Source: Arcuatula senhousia
Taxonomy: Eukaryota; Mollusca; Bivalvia; Mytilida; Mytilidae
Assembly: GCA_963971305.1 (NCBI GenBank)
Contig: OZ020306.1
Span: 37,593,512 to 37,657,511, forward strand
Reading direction: 5' to 3'
Length of the DNA: 64,000 nt
Shown here: positions 1-11,145 of the stretch, one piece after another
Layout: each line of letters opens with the position of its first letter
How positions within the stretch are numbered: the stretch's first letter is position 1
Notes under the pieces: generated by a model
Told to the model about the DNA's origin: nothing
Database searches by the model: none
The model's input: the letters and a program-made list of their open reading frames with translations, nothing else
Made by a program: the position numbers and the translations under genes

Positions 1-737
1 TATTTCCTTTTAAGTTTGTCTTCAATATTAACTGTTCATTTGTTTTACTCAACAACTCTCGATATATTTGTCATCATTCAATTTTCATTTTATCATCTTT
101 TTAAAAGTTCATGCAACGTTTTCGAAGTTTTTATTTTCGGTGTTTTCGTGATTTTGTTTTTTCTTTCTTGTGTTTTCGTGTTGACATGCGGTATGTACAT
201 GGTTCAGCTTTGTCTGCATTTATGACAATTTATTGCCGTGCTTCGTGTTGGACAGTATAATTCTCATGCGTTCTCTTTTTTTTTTGCTTCAAAATCTTGA
301 GCATGTTAAAATGAGTTTAGATTCACCAAACCTTTTAAAAATCAAAAGAATTTGATTGACATTCACAACTATTCAATTTCCAATCATTTTGTCGTGTTCT
401 TCGTTTTTGGCATTTTTAAAGCATGTGTTATCGTATTGGGATCCCCCTTTACCACCCTTGTGAAAGATATAAAAAAAAGTTGGTTTATTTGCCTAAGATG
501 ATAAATAAACCATAGAAAAACGTGAAATAAACTTACCTTCATATATTTTTCATTATCCATTTCACATGATTTCCTACGTTTTACTCACTGAAACAGTATT
601 GTACCTTTGTTTGCACATTTACCCGTAGCCGTACTGTTTTTTCGGGGACTGATATAAAATTCACTTCCATGTATGTCTCTTAATCATTCCAACTTCATTT
701 TATGGCATCGCCAGTATTTAACCTAATTAATTTTACC
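1..737. other. AT-rich sequence, no gene seen
   Basis: No exon, transposon protein or clear repeat could be supported here. The short open frame near the start is low-complexity and rich in Phe, Val and Leu, as expected from T-rich DNA by chance. If the minus-strand Ig gene continues leftward, this is probably part of one of its introns. Confidence 0.4.
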
Positions 738-740
738 TAA

Positions 741-3387
741 AGCCCCCGTCACACTGACCACGATCTTAAGTACTACGCTCTCCACGACCTCCACGATCTA
801 AATGATCGTAGTAGAGTCGCAAAGATTGTGTGAAAACGTAGCCTGTGTGACTACGAGTACAACAGTACTACGACCGCAGTACGATAGTTCAAGTGACGGG
901 GAATTTATTTTTAATTGTTAAATTTAGTACGATGCCACTAGTCCCGTGCGGGGCCCGGGTGGCGAATAGGCCCGCAGCAGAGCCTAGCTTGTCGTAAGAG
1001 GCGACTAAGGGTCTTGAGATTCTGACGTCGGGTCAGTGCTCAGCCCACAGAGCGACCAAGTGTGTATCCTAGGTGGCTGAATAGGGTAGCCCTCGTCCGC
1101 GGGGGTTGTCAGGTCTATAATACGGAAACCCTGACCGCCGACCATAGTGGGCCAACGTGTGTGGAGAGTGCCACGCTTCATGCACGTAAAAGACCCCTTT
1201 GTGGACCGCCCAGTAGTGCACCACATAGGCTAAATTTTCCGACCCTACCCACCTCTCCCCTTTTTCCTGTGGTTCTTCAAAATTTACCGGTCCTTTGTTT
1301 CCCACCCCATCCCCATATTTCATTTATCATCATCATTTCATGTTCATTTTATCATCCTTTTCATGTTCATCGCCTGTAAATAACCTATATAGCGTTGCAC
1401 GGGCGTAAAACACCAACTCACTCACTCACTCACGATGCCACTACATTTTTGTACGACCACCACGAGTGCAGTACGTTGCTTTAGCGACTTTGCTACGGCC
1501 ATACTTCGATTATACCACGACCTGTACGGCCTTCCAACGCATCTTCTACGATCACTACGATCGTGTTACGATTTCACTACGCTTGTACTGCGCTCGGTAC
1601 GATTCCACTACTCTGACAAAGACTCCTGTACGATCTGTCGAACTTAAATTTAAAAACTGGGTAAGGCAGGTGCCTAGCTTGTCATGAAATGTTATATGAT
1701 GTGTAAATATAAATGGATTTCCTTTAACATGTTAACGCAACAGAAATTATGGTGAATGTACGTGCATGTGCCTTATGTAAGGAGTAGAGCCACAAAGGTC
1801 TCAAATCACCCTAGTATTTTTTACGAATTTTCAAACTACTTAAACTTTTCATGAATTTAAATAAAATGAGTTAAGATATAACTGAACTGTTCATATAGAC
1901 ATATAAGATCAAACAAAAATATCTACATCACAGGTCTGGCATTGACACTTCAAACATGCCCTTAACTGTAAAATTCTTAATTTTTCGCACATTTTTACTG
2001 TTTTCTCATCGTATTTTTCAAAATCAGTATTGGCCACATTCGTCGACCATTGTAACTCTTTGATATTTAATTAATAACAAAAAATACACATTTTTATCAC
2101 CAAAAAAAATTTGGTCGAGAGGTGTGGATATTTTTATAATCATGGATTTATACATGAATCAAGGGAAAATGCCAAATATCGAGATTTTATACAAAATGGA
2201 CTGAATTTCAGCTCAATGGTTTCCTTGCTTATAAAATTTAAAATTTAAAACGAAAGAATATTGAATATGTGCCAGAAAGACACGATCCACATATTTAAAT
2301 GATTTTGATAAATTAACAAAAGCATATTTTCGCTTCGTGTGAAGCGCTTTTCTTGATTAACCTTCATCAGATACGCTAGGAGTAGAAAACCGGTAGAATA
2401 TTAGAATTGATAAAACAAAAACAGAAGCCAAAAAATATTGGACAACAGGCCGTCGGAATCATTTCACCAAAATCAATCAATATGGAATACTTTATGAAAA
2501 AAAATATGGTATGCAATTCGAACACGAGATAGCTACTAAGTATTCTACATGTACGCACGAATTCTTACCCTCGCTAACTCATTATTTCCAAGCTGAAATA
2601 ACAAAATCTATATAAATAATGAGGGTAAAATTGTTTATATACACACAATAAATAAAATAATTAAATCCTAGACCCAAACGTCTGTGCATGTACATGTATG
2701 CCCTTAATTAACATGAAAATCAAGACTCATTGAATGTGTTTTTTTTTTTTTCAAAATATATATTTTCTATTTTTTTATGTTTAGCTTGGGGTTCTAAAAT
2801 TTAGGAAGGCGTTTTCTGCTGTCAATGGTTACAAGGCTAGACTAATTGATACTTTTTTGCATTTGATTTTTTCAGAACGAGAGAAACATGAATCAATTGT
2901 TACATATACAACGTAGAAAGATTGTGCATGGTAGGATCGTACTAAGAACGCAAAGGGCGTGGTAGCGTCGTAGTGTTGTCGTGCTATGATCTTGTAGGTC
3001 GTAATAGCATCGTGGTACGATCGTATAAGTCGTACTATAATCGGTGTATGATAGTGACGAGAGCGCAGCGCTAGCGTAGTGGGATCGGCTGTCAATTAAA
3101 GTACGTCCTTACCACATGTGTCCAACGATATTACTACGACTGATGCCGACTGCTCCACGATCCTCTTACGATCTCAGTACGCTGTTAGTACGCTCTATTT
3201 TCTCCATGACTGCACTACGAATGTTTTGTACATGTTCAAGATTTACGTAGTGCAGTCGTAGTCACCCACGACCTAGTACGATCACAAACCGATCTCCACG
3301 ACCCCAGGACGACAACAGTACGATGTTTCACGATTTAGGGAAAAAAGCTAGATCGTAGTAAGGTCCTTGTTCAGTGTGACGAGGGCT
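741..3387. mobile_element. Non-autonomous DNA element with 17-bp TIRs and TAA flanks
   Basis: The left end reads AGCCCCCGTCACACTGA (741-757). The reverse complement of the right end (3371-3387) reads AGCCCTCGTCACACTGA, one mismatch in 17. TAA flanks both ends (738-740 and 3388-3390), which fits a 3-bp TWA target duplication of the PIF/Harbinger type. The outer parts (758-930, 1444-1660, 2920-3360) are packed with TACGA/ACGATC-type motifs on both strands; the middle (1660-2900) is AT-rich and unremarkable. No transposase frame is visible, so it would move only with help from elsewhere. It is interrupted by the SINE-like insertion at 941-1431. The Harbinger assignment rests on the flanking trinucleotide only. 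Confidence 0.6.
929..1443 (+). mobile_element. SINE-like retroposon, copy A, with target duplication
   Basis: The element body is 941-1431, flanked by a perfect 12-bp direct repeat ACGATGCCACTA (929-940 and 1432-1443), the mark of target-primed insertion. The 5' end is GC-rich (GTCCCGTGCGGGGCCCGGG) and is followed by the stretch CTTGTCGTAAGAGGCGACTA. The 3' end is an AT-rich tail domain ending GGGCGTAAAACACC and then a (CACT)n run. Length is about 490 bp. Open frames on both strands recur in every copy, but they overlap each other and look like by-products of the GC-rich head. Copies B and C are nearly identical, so the family has been active recently. I do not recognise a tRNA A/B box with confidence, so the promoter type is open. 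Confidence 0.8.
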
Positions 3388-3390
3388 TAA

Positions 3391-4127
3391 CATAAAAATG
3401 AAACATACAAAATCAAGTGAAATAAAGAAAATCAGAATCCAATAAAAAAACTAAACTTTGTTAATTTGTTTAGACAATAATTGTTGAATCTTCCCGCCGT
3501 TAACAGTTTCAGTATGTATAAACATGTATTGAACATGCGCGACAGCTTATAAGCTCCGGAACGGTAACGGTTTTCGGAATCGGATATTTGCACAAAAATT
3601 GGCAGTTTATACTATCATTTTATTTACAAGGTTGGGCGGGGCTTAATTTTCTCGGTCTTTTGGGTAGGATTTAAATGAAAAAGACCGAAATAATCGACCC
3701 ATGACCAGCCCGGTGAATAAAATAGAGTGATACGAATAAAATGATGGTTTTAAAGTCAAACCTAGGAAGACCTAAACACCATTTGTAGAAGTTATATAGC
3801 AAATATTTTCCATTTTCTATGTTTACTGAGGCTATGAGGTTAATTCTTGAAATTATTTATTTAGTTTCATAATTCATTTATTTTTAAAAAAATGCGTTAT
3901 ATTTATTAACATCAGTTAATTTATAAAAAAAAACGAAACTCCAAAGGCAAAGTGTAGCGAATGCAATTAGTTGTAAAAAGAACGAAATAAATCGTAGGAA
4001 AATGTTTAGCAAGGTAGCTTATTCCAAAACCACGAACCAAAGGCATATTTCATCGAAACGTGACTTTTTGAAAAGTGTTAAACTTGCACTTTACACGTGG
4101 CAATTTTTCTGGGGCTTTTACGTGTAA
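3391..4127. other. No gene seen
   Basis: AT-rich sequence between two repeat elements. No splice-flanked coding segment or recognisable transposon protein was found. Confidence 0.4.
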
Positions 4128-5449
4128 CAAGAGGCTTCCAGGAGCCTGAATCGCTCACCTGACGTATGTGCCTTGAGTAAAGGCTATTAGGCAAAATCTA
4201 TTTAACATCGAAATTGTCATAAGTTTAATAAGGGGTCATCTGACTATATGGTTAAACTTAATGTAGTAAAGATTGTGCAGAGTAATATTTTAGCAGTTAA
4301 AAGTTTTAAATTATTTTCTTCTTTAAAATCCTAAGAGGAATAACCCCTTAATTGAACAGTATTACAACATGACCTTAGTACATTTTGATGTGCTAAATAA
4401 TATATACATTTTTAAATATATCATATATATTTTAAGATATTGAGCTTAATACATTTTTGTAAGACCAAAAATCATAAAAAATCAAGATGAAAGGGCATTT
4501 ACTCTATCATAAGTTGCTGGATTTTTTTTGAAATTTCTCATATATCTTATATAGTTCTCGACATTGATCTTAAAAGGTGAAAATGTCCACAAAAAGGGCA
4601 ATTACTCCAAAATGGGTTTTTGAATCTTCTACAAAATTTCAGGGCTTGTAGATCTTGAGGTGTTTATCACTTTTGTTCACCATCAAAATTAAAACATTTG
4701 TCACCGTTTTTGTGTTCTTTGCAAAAAACTGTATTTTTTCCCAATGTTCTATTTTAAGCCACAACCGCCATGCTTTACGATGAATCGTAAATCCCCACAT
4801 GTGTTCAAAACACATAATGCTTATGAATAATCATACAAAAATTGGTTTCAATTGGACTTCAAGTGTCATAGGAGGTGACATTTCAATGTGATAAGGAAAT
4901 GCTGTGAAAGTGCTTAATTTTGACGTTCTTAGAGGAATAACTCCTAACAGGTAAGGTCCTACAATGTTGAAACAATTACATTTTTGAAGATCTGGATTAG
5001 CTCAACAGTATGGATTTTAATTTTTTTTCTCAAATAGCTTGTCTTGTTTTTAAGATATCTTATAGGTGCAAAATATGCGAAAAAAAAATCCATAAAAAGG
5101 GCAATTTTCTCAAAAGTTCAGGATAGGTATTTTTTGAGATGTTTATTACTTTACCTTAGCCAAAATTTTAATATATGTAGCCATTTTTGAGTTATTTGAA
5201 AAAAAAAACTGCAATTTTCCCATATGTTCTATTTTTAGCCATGGCAGCTATGTTTTACGACTAATCGAAAATCACCTCATCTGTTCTGTGTTTGATACTT
5301 TAAAGTACCACCAGATAAAACATTCTTTGAATCTGTATAGCCGTTCCAAAGGCGAGGACATTTGAAAAAAAGTTAACGACGGTTGACGACGACAGACGCC
5401 AAGTGATGGCAATAGCCTACATGGACGTTTGGTCCATGTGAGCTAATAA
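4128..5449 (-). repeat. GCTCACCTG-family element, minus orientation
   Basis: Read on the minus strand the element begins near 5449 with a copy of the TTAGCTCACATGGACC-type start and ends near 4128 with CAGGTGAGCGATTCAGGCTC followed by GGAAGCCTCTTGT. Both termini are small self-complementary segments. Inside are repeated statements of the type 'GAGGAATAACTCC' and 'GGGCAATT..CTC' spaced a few hundred bases apart, as in the copies at 22699-24284 and 42448-43924. No protein is encoded. The class is unknown; the ends suggest a non-autonomous DNA element. Confidence 0.55.
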
Positions 5450-5476
5450 TAAGAAATCCTTACTTATTATTTATAC

Positions 5477-5797
5477 CTTCTAAAATGACAGCGATTGAGT
5501 TAGAGACAGTTTTTCCAAAAAGATCAGTACATGCCCAAAGAGAACCATGGAGAGATTCGGTGACGTATTTTCCTGGTATTGTTAAAGTTACTTGGTGTTT
5601 TGATTGGTCGCAGATATAGATGTTATCAGAATTACATCCAGGTACTGAAGAACAATCCGATATTGTAACAATGCATTCGTGATAGCCATTTTTCTGGAAT
5701 CTTAAATAGGAGGCTGTCGTTGGTCCTCTGCATGTTAAATTGTAATCTTTACCAATTACAGCATTACTTGTAGCTTGCTTCAATGTAAAATTAACGC
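5477..5797 (-). CDS. Ig-like domain exon 2 of the minus-strand Ig gene
   Basis: This 321-nt exon has a pyrimidine-rich acceptor ending TTTACAG before 5797 and a donor G|GTATAA after 5477; both junctions are phase 1, typical of shuffled Ig exons. It encodes about 107 residues with a Ig-type start (VNFTLKQATSNAV), the B-strand NLTC and the F-strand WAC that supply the core disulfide, plus four further cysteines (EC, DC, GC, CD). The usual core tryptophan after the first Cys is absent (LRFQKNG lies there). One N-glycosylation site (NLT) is visible. It is the paralogue of the exon at 44446-44766, with about 24 differences in 106 residues by eye. The matching signal-peptide exon is at 29879-29933, so the intervening intron is about 24 kb; a second Ig exon would lie left of the window. 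Predicted secreted or cell-surface; ligand unknown. Confidence 0.85.
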
Positions 5798-6717
5798 CTG
5801 TAAAGTAAAAAATAGAGTTTATTTAATTTATTTTATTGATACGTAAACATATAGACAGGCCATTTAATCCAAACGAATTTTAGTGAATTGATCTACACTT
5901 ACGCAATGAAAAATACTCAAGTAAATAAATTTAAAACAGGTGAGGCTGGGATACTCTTACTTTTTTATTGGTCTAGAAAGTGGATGAGTCAAATTTTTAA
6001 CATTGAAAACACACAACAAATATGATAAGCAGGTGGTTTTATCTTTTCATTTAACGAAAAGGAATAAAAAATGACATTGAGGCTGTATGAGAACAAATGA
6101 AATAGTGACAAGAGAAACTATTCTTTTTCCATTTAGCATAAGGTTACATATGTTTTTTTTCCATATATTTATATGATTATAAATCAAAATAAATCGAATC
6201 AGTTTTATATGAAAAAAAAAACAAAAAGCATAAACACAATGGTATCAAGTATACTACAGTAATCACTTTCACGACTATATATCATAGTTCGCTACAAGGC
6301 TTTTTTGGTTATTTTCATATCTACTCATAACAGTGCATAAACCATTAATTAAAGACATTTGTGAATAGACTTTATATTTTACATAAATTATGCATACGAA
6401 ATTTGTCCTGCGATGACAATAATCAAACGTATTATGTTATCAATATCCATTTAACTAAAAAGATGTTATCTTATATTTTGTAGAAAACATCGTTTCTCTC
6501 ATTAGCAAAAGATTTACCTTTTAATGGAAAGTGACACCAATCTTTAACATTCTTTGACAAATCTTACATATTTGTTTTTTGCACTTTGGTATCCGATGTA
6601 TCAACCTGCTTAAGTTTCTAAAGCCTTTGAAATAAATTTAATAAATTTGTGGTGATTTTTCTTTGATCCCAGTTTCCGATTTTTTTTTAAATTCCAAACT
6701 TCTGTAGAGATGTTGAA
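5798..6717. other. Intron sequence, nothing recognised
   Basis: Intron side of the minus-strand Ig exon, AT-rich. No repeat or coding segment could be supported. Confidence 0.4.
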
Positions 6718-6975
6718 TAAGTGTACGCGACACAACCAACATTAAAGAAACGGCAATTTTAAAAATTAAAATGGAAAACAGCCAGCAGTCTTCAACATGA
6801 CCAGATCATTGCTCGCTGTTTTGCATCGGCCCAAGACTAAAAATACAATACATAAGATTCAAACTAATCCCTAGATTTAACATAAAAAAACCTATTTCTG
6901 GACATAAAAAAAACAAAAAAACAGATAGTTGACAGGGACAAACAAAAGCTTTGACAAGGATTCCTGGCTTAATAC
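6718..6975 (+). repeat. Interspersed repeat with AATAAGTGTACGCGACACAACC start
   Basis: This segment closely matches 48725-48960 over roughly 240 bp, starting at GAATAAGTGTACGCGACACA. Shorter versions of the start occur at 21562-21630 and 49486-49560. No coding capacity or terminal repeats were seen. The longest copies lie next to Penelope-like debris, so it may be a piece of a larger retroelement. Confidence 0.5.
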
Positions 6976-7256
6976 AGGTACATATAAAATGCGGCGGCGT
7001 TAACTAGTTTTTTGTGCCCAACCTTCCCCCTATTGTTAATCTTGTACAAAGCACACAAAATAACACACTTTAAAAATCAAATCGATAAAAGTTCCATTCA
7101 CCAAGAGAGAAAATGAGACGAAGACAACGAGAACATCGCTTTAAGCATGTTGAATGTACAGTTCGACGTCAAAAATATTTCACGCTTACACCCAACCTCA
7201 CTCGCATATTTCCGACCTACAATTTTTATAATTGATTTCTTTAGAAGTAGTCAATA

Positions 7257-7289
7257 AAAGATTACATTATTTTGACAATGTAATCTTTT
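7257..7289. repeat. Short perfect inverted repeat (hairpin)
   Basis: AAAAGATTACATT at 7257-7269 is answered by AATGTAATCTTTT at 7277-7289 with a 7-base loop, and the pairing extends imperfectly outward through GTCAAT/GAATTGAC. It lies just upstream of the dead Tc1-like transposase and could be a remnant of that element's end, but no partner at the other side was found. Confidence 0.45.
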
Positions 7290-7351
7290 ATGAATTGACG
7301 TTATGATGAATAAGCATGTAAACAAAACAAAACAGGTGCACTTTTACCCGA

Positions 7352-8411
7352 ATGGCTAGAAAATCAAAGGAAATGTCCCCTGGGTTGAAACAGCAGATTC
7401 TGCGCTTATATGAAGAACGACACACCTAAGAAGAGATCGGTGGGATAACAGGCTATAATCGGTCTTCTTTTTCCATCTTTTTTTTTGAAGAATTTTGATG
7501 AAGGGGAAGCATAGAAAACAAAACAAAAAGAAACGGAAGACCAAAATTGACTGGCAAACACATGGTGATCGGATTTTAGAACGGTTTATATAGGAAGATC
7601 GAAGGACATGTCTTAGTTATCTGATGAACGAATTTAACATGTCTATTCCAAAACTAGTAAGTTAACGTAGCTAGTTTTGGGTACAACAGACTGGTTGTAG
7701 CAAAAACTTTAACAATTTCTTTTACAAACAGAAATAAAGTGTTTAAGCTTGTGTCGGAATACACTACATTGGACTGTGAGGGATCATTGGAGTGGAGTTA
7801 TATTTTCGGATGAGATGCAACTTGTTTTGGAAAGAACAATTGTGTCTAAGTTTGGAGAAAATCGGAAGAAATCTGGAATACAGAGTGCTTAGGATTGTAC
7901 GGACAACGTAATGGCGGCGCTTGAGTTTCGGCATTGGTTTGGGGTTCCAATTGTTATGGTGGTGTAGGACAAATCGTTGACATTGATGGTAATATCAATT
8001 CAGATAAATACATGGCCCGTAGTCATTAAGAATTTGGTGTTTATCCTTGATTTTTTTTGGATGACAACTCACATGTTCATCAGTCTGTTCAGACTGCTTC
8101 TTGGTAGAATAACAACGAAATATATTGTCTCGACTGGCCTTCCCAATCTCCAGTCCCCAGCCCTTAATGTTATTGAAAATATATTGAAATATATTAAGAT
8201 CCGTCTTCAACATGCATGACATAAACAAAGAAAAATTTATACTAAAGCAGAACTTGTGTTTGCAGTACAGAGTATAGGAGAAGGACTTGTAAAGTCTATA
8301 TCTCGAACTTATATCGTTATAAAAAATCTTAGAAAATTATCAGTTGCATTTGCATTGAAAGAAAATTGGGTTTATCTTCTTGTAAACTATTTAAAAGTCA
8401 AAAGAAATTGA
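7352..8411 (+). pseudogene. Tc1/mariner-type transposase relic
   Basis: Reading across frames gives a recognisable Tc1-like transposase: an N-terminal DNA-binding start (MARKSKEMSPGLKQQILRLY), then a middle part with FSDEMQLV-type text near 7808 around the first catalytic Asp, DDNSHVHQS near 8060 around the second, and SPALNVIENILKYIK near 8155 around the third acidic residue. The usual SPDLN is SPALN here. The frame is broken by many stops and shifts, so no functional enzyme can be made. The transposase would have bound and cut the element's terminal inverted repeats; I could not find a convincing pair of those. It sits inside the 24 kb intron of the minus-strand Ig gene. Confidence 0.75.
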
Positions 8412-8439
8412 TAGGATTAACGATAATTAAAACTACGCC

Positions 8440-9106
8440 GGAAATCGTTAAGACAAATCTAAATTATATACGGTTATGCACATTAAGATCTACAAAATTT
8501 GTAACAGATTGCAAGTTGTAGGACCGTTCATTTAGGAGTTATATCCCTTACATCGTAATAATTTACCATTTTTTGTACAACTTTCAAAAATCTTCTTCTT
8601 TGAAAGCGCTTGGTCAAATGAAAACTGGTAGGGTTGTTTTGTAATATGTCCTTTACAAAACTATCGTTCGAAATTTTGATTCAACAAAAACATGGCAATC
8701 ATGGCTAAAAATAGAACATAAGGGTAAATTGCATTTTTTTTTTGCAAATTGCTAAAAGTGTTTACAGATATGAAAATTCTGATTCTGTTTCGGGTTACAG
8801 TAATCAGCTCATCAAGATCTACCGAACTTTTTGGTTTTTTTTTCTCCAATTTTGCTCTTTTAAGACCAATATCTTGAAAACTATACAAGATACAAAATTT
8901 AAATTTCATATGGTTGTGCATATAAAGATCTAAAATTTATGAGGTTGGACGAAGTTGTAAGACCTTTCTTGATAGGAGTTGTTTCCCTTTAAACGTTAAA
9001 ATTGATCATTTCACAGAGAAGCAGTCCATTGTAAAAAAAATATACAGTTTATAAGTATCATCGAATACAAGGTGAGGGATTCATGCTCCTGGGAGCCTTT
9101 AGTTAT
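8440..9106 (+). repeat. Truncated GCTCACCTG-family copy
   Basis: The right end reads ATTCATGCTCCTGGGAGCCTTT, a degraded form of the family's terminal AGGCTC..GAGCCT hairpin. Upstream are internal motifs of the same family such as TAGGAGTTGTTTCCCTTTAAA and 'AAGATCTACAAAATTTGT', the counterparts of those at 4128-5449. The left terminus is missing or too decayed to place. Confidence 0.45.
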
Positions 9107-9430
9107 AGTTTGTTTTGGCAAGTTTAACCTATTTTCCTTATGTCCAAAGCCTCATATGATTATATTTGGTTGACAAACGGTTCTTTTATTTGACTTTAAA
9201 AAACAGTGGTAAAATGCACATTTTATTTGTATCGTCTAAAAACGTAAAAAATAGAAGAACGTGAACACGCAAGAATGTGACGACCAAGCTAAATTGAAAG
9301 TACAATGATTTTCTCTTCATAAAATATTACATTCAGCTGTGTGTCACACTTTTAACGCAAAAGTCGAAAACTAGAGGCTTTTTTAAATGCCTCCTATCCT
9401 ACTAATTGTATTATCCTTTAATAAAAATAA
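9107..9430 (-). repeat. Dispersed repeat, inverted partner of 25500-25820
   Basis: Reverse-complement similarity to 25500-25820 is clear by eye: both carry AAAACTAGAGGCTTTTTTAAA, a GTGGTAAAATGCACATTTTA-like segment and TGTCCAAAGCCT. No coding content. It abuts the GCTCACCTG-family fragment to its left and may be a separate element. Confidence 0.5.
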
Positions 9431-11067
9431 AATCGGAAGGCCCGTTTATTTAGGTCTCTCTTTCTTTACAATTTAACAATGACAGACTATGATGTGATTC
9501 ATTTCAGGTATAATCAAAGTACTGAAAGTACTGGTAGCCGGGGTAATCTACAAATTTTAAATTGTGTATAAATTGCAAAAAATAAAAATAAAAAGCTACC
9601 TTTTTTATGTAAAAGGGATTGTAACAAGGATTCCAATGAAAAAAAGATTTTGAAAATCGAACCAATTTTTTTTAAGTTGATTTTATAGGCTTGGCTTTGT
9701 CTTTGGTCACCTGTATCAATATAAAGGTGCAATGTATATAAAAACCACTGACATATTAAGTTGACAGAATATAATGAGGAATTCTATAAAAAAGAATTTA
9801 GTAAATTAAATGAGTGATAAAAATTCTACAGCCGTTTTGTCAATACACCTATTTTAGCCCCTTTTGGCCACAATCCCCAAATACAACATCGTTTTTCCTT
9901 CAGCGGATTTACTCATCATATTAAAGCTTCATAACAATTGGCTGGCCCACTACAACTTAATTTCTTGTGTAAAACAATTTGCCTCAACAAACTCTAAAAC
10001 ATGGCGTTTTAAAACGTTAAAAATAATGCAAATCTGATTTTAAAAAGTAGGCAGGGATTTTCACAAGGATTCCAATGAAAAAAAGAGTTTGTAAATCGGA
10101 TCGGAACTCAAATAAAAAGTCGATTAAAGACGGAAGTCTCCTTTTGACACCCTGTTGCAATGTAATTATCCCATGAGGCCAAATAAAAAAAAATAAAAAA
10201 CACGCGTGTTTCCTACTTTTTTTTTGTGTTGACCCTTCGGTTCAACTGAATTGATAAGTTCTGTACAGCATATTTGCTACAGCTTATCTCATGCAGGCCT
10301 ACGGACAATTTCCTCTGTATAGTTTATTACAACTTTTTTTCAGATGAGCAAGCAACGTTTAATTCTGTAAGCTAACCAAACACCTTTTTTTTAAATTAAA
10401 CGAGGAATAACCCATGAGAAGAGGTTGAGAAAATTATGTTGAATTGTAAACTTTTGTTGATGTATAAAGCTAAACAATTTTTAAAAGCATTAGATTTCTC
10501 TCATTTTATAGGAAAACCATAACAAGCTTGCTACAGGTTGCCAATGCCCCCCCCCCCTTTTTCCACATATTACAACATTTAAAGTTTTAGACAATAATCT
10601 CATTATTTATGTTAACTTTGTTCAACTCGAAACTCAAAATAGTATTATTATACAAACATCTGAGATGAATACAACTTAATAAGCAAAATATGTCCTGTAA
10701 CTCCTGTAGAATTTACCAATTTAAAATAAATTTCATCGAAATCTGTTAAACCGTACCAGAGAAGTCACACTTACATTTTTTTGTAAAATAGCTTTTGGTT
10801 CTACAATTTTTAGAAAAAGATCGTTTTTGTAGTGCATTTTGAAAATCAATATATTCATTGGTTATAAAGATCAAAAATTTGGTTGATTAAATTTTCAATG
10901 AAAATTACTTGGTCTAAAAACAATTTTACAGAAAGTTTATATTTAAGCCTTATTTTCAAAATCAATTATAATGGTAAATATGAATAAATTCTTTATGGAA
11001 GAACCGTTTACAGAACCATTTTCTCTGATCAAATAAATTGAACTTTGGGTAAATTATCCTGTCCATC
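9431..11067. other. Intron sequence with a short degenerate repeat
   Basis: No gene was found. ACAAGGATTCCAATGAAAAA occurs at about 9627 and again at about 10066 with related flanks, so two diverged copies of one unit lie here. A C-homopolymer sits near 10548. Confidence 0.35.
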
Positions 11068-11145
11068 GATGTTTGTTTATTGACACTTAATGAGATGCAA
11101 ATTAGGGATGTTTGTTTATTGACACTTAATGAGATGCAAATTAGT
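11068..11145. repeat. 39-bp direct tandem duplication with octamer motifs
   Basis: A 39-bp unit beginning GATGTTTGTTTATTGACACT is present twice in perfect or near-perfect tandem (starts at 11068 and 11107). Each unit contains ATGCAAAT, the POU/Oct octamer sequence. The length is a multiple of three, so it also duplicates a block in a chance minus-strand frame. Confidence 0.7.

Noticed and set aside
1005..1379. Open frames of 73-105 codons that recur, nearly unchanged, at 13091-13468 and 17927-18301
   Set aside because: They lie on both strands of the SINE-like repeat and overlap one another. Their conservation is explained by the youth of the copies, and the old copy at 32958 has lost them.
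2330..2375. CTGATGA on the minus strand followed by an AGAAAAGCGC stretch, considered as a second hammerhead type
   Set aside because: No helix II closes between the two core parts and no cleavage triplet with a helix I partner follows.
7620..7640. CTGATGAACGAATTT on the plus strand, considered as a ribozyme core
   Set aside because: It is the coding sequence of the Tc1-like relic (text of the type LTNEFN), without helices.
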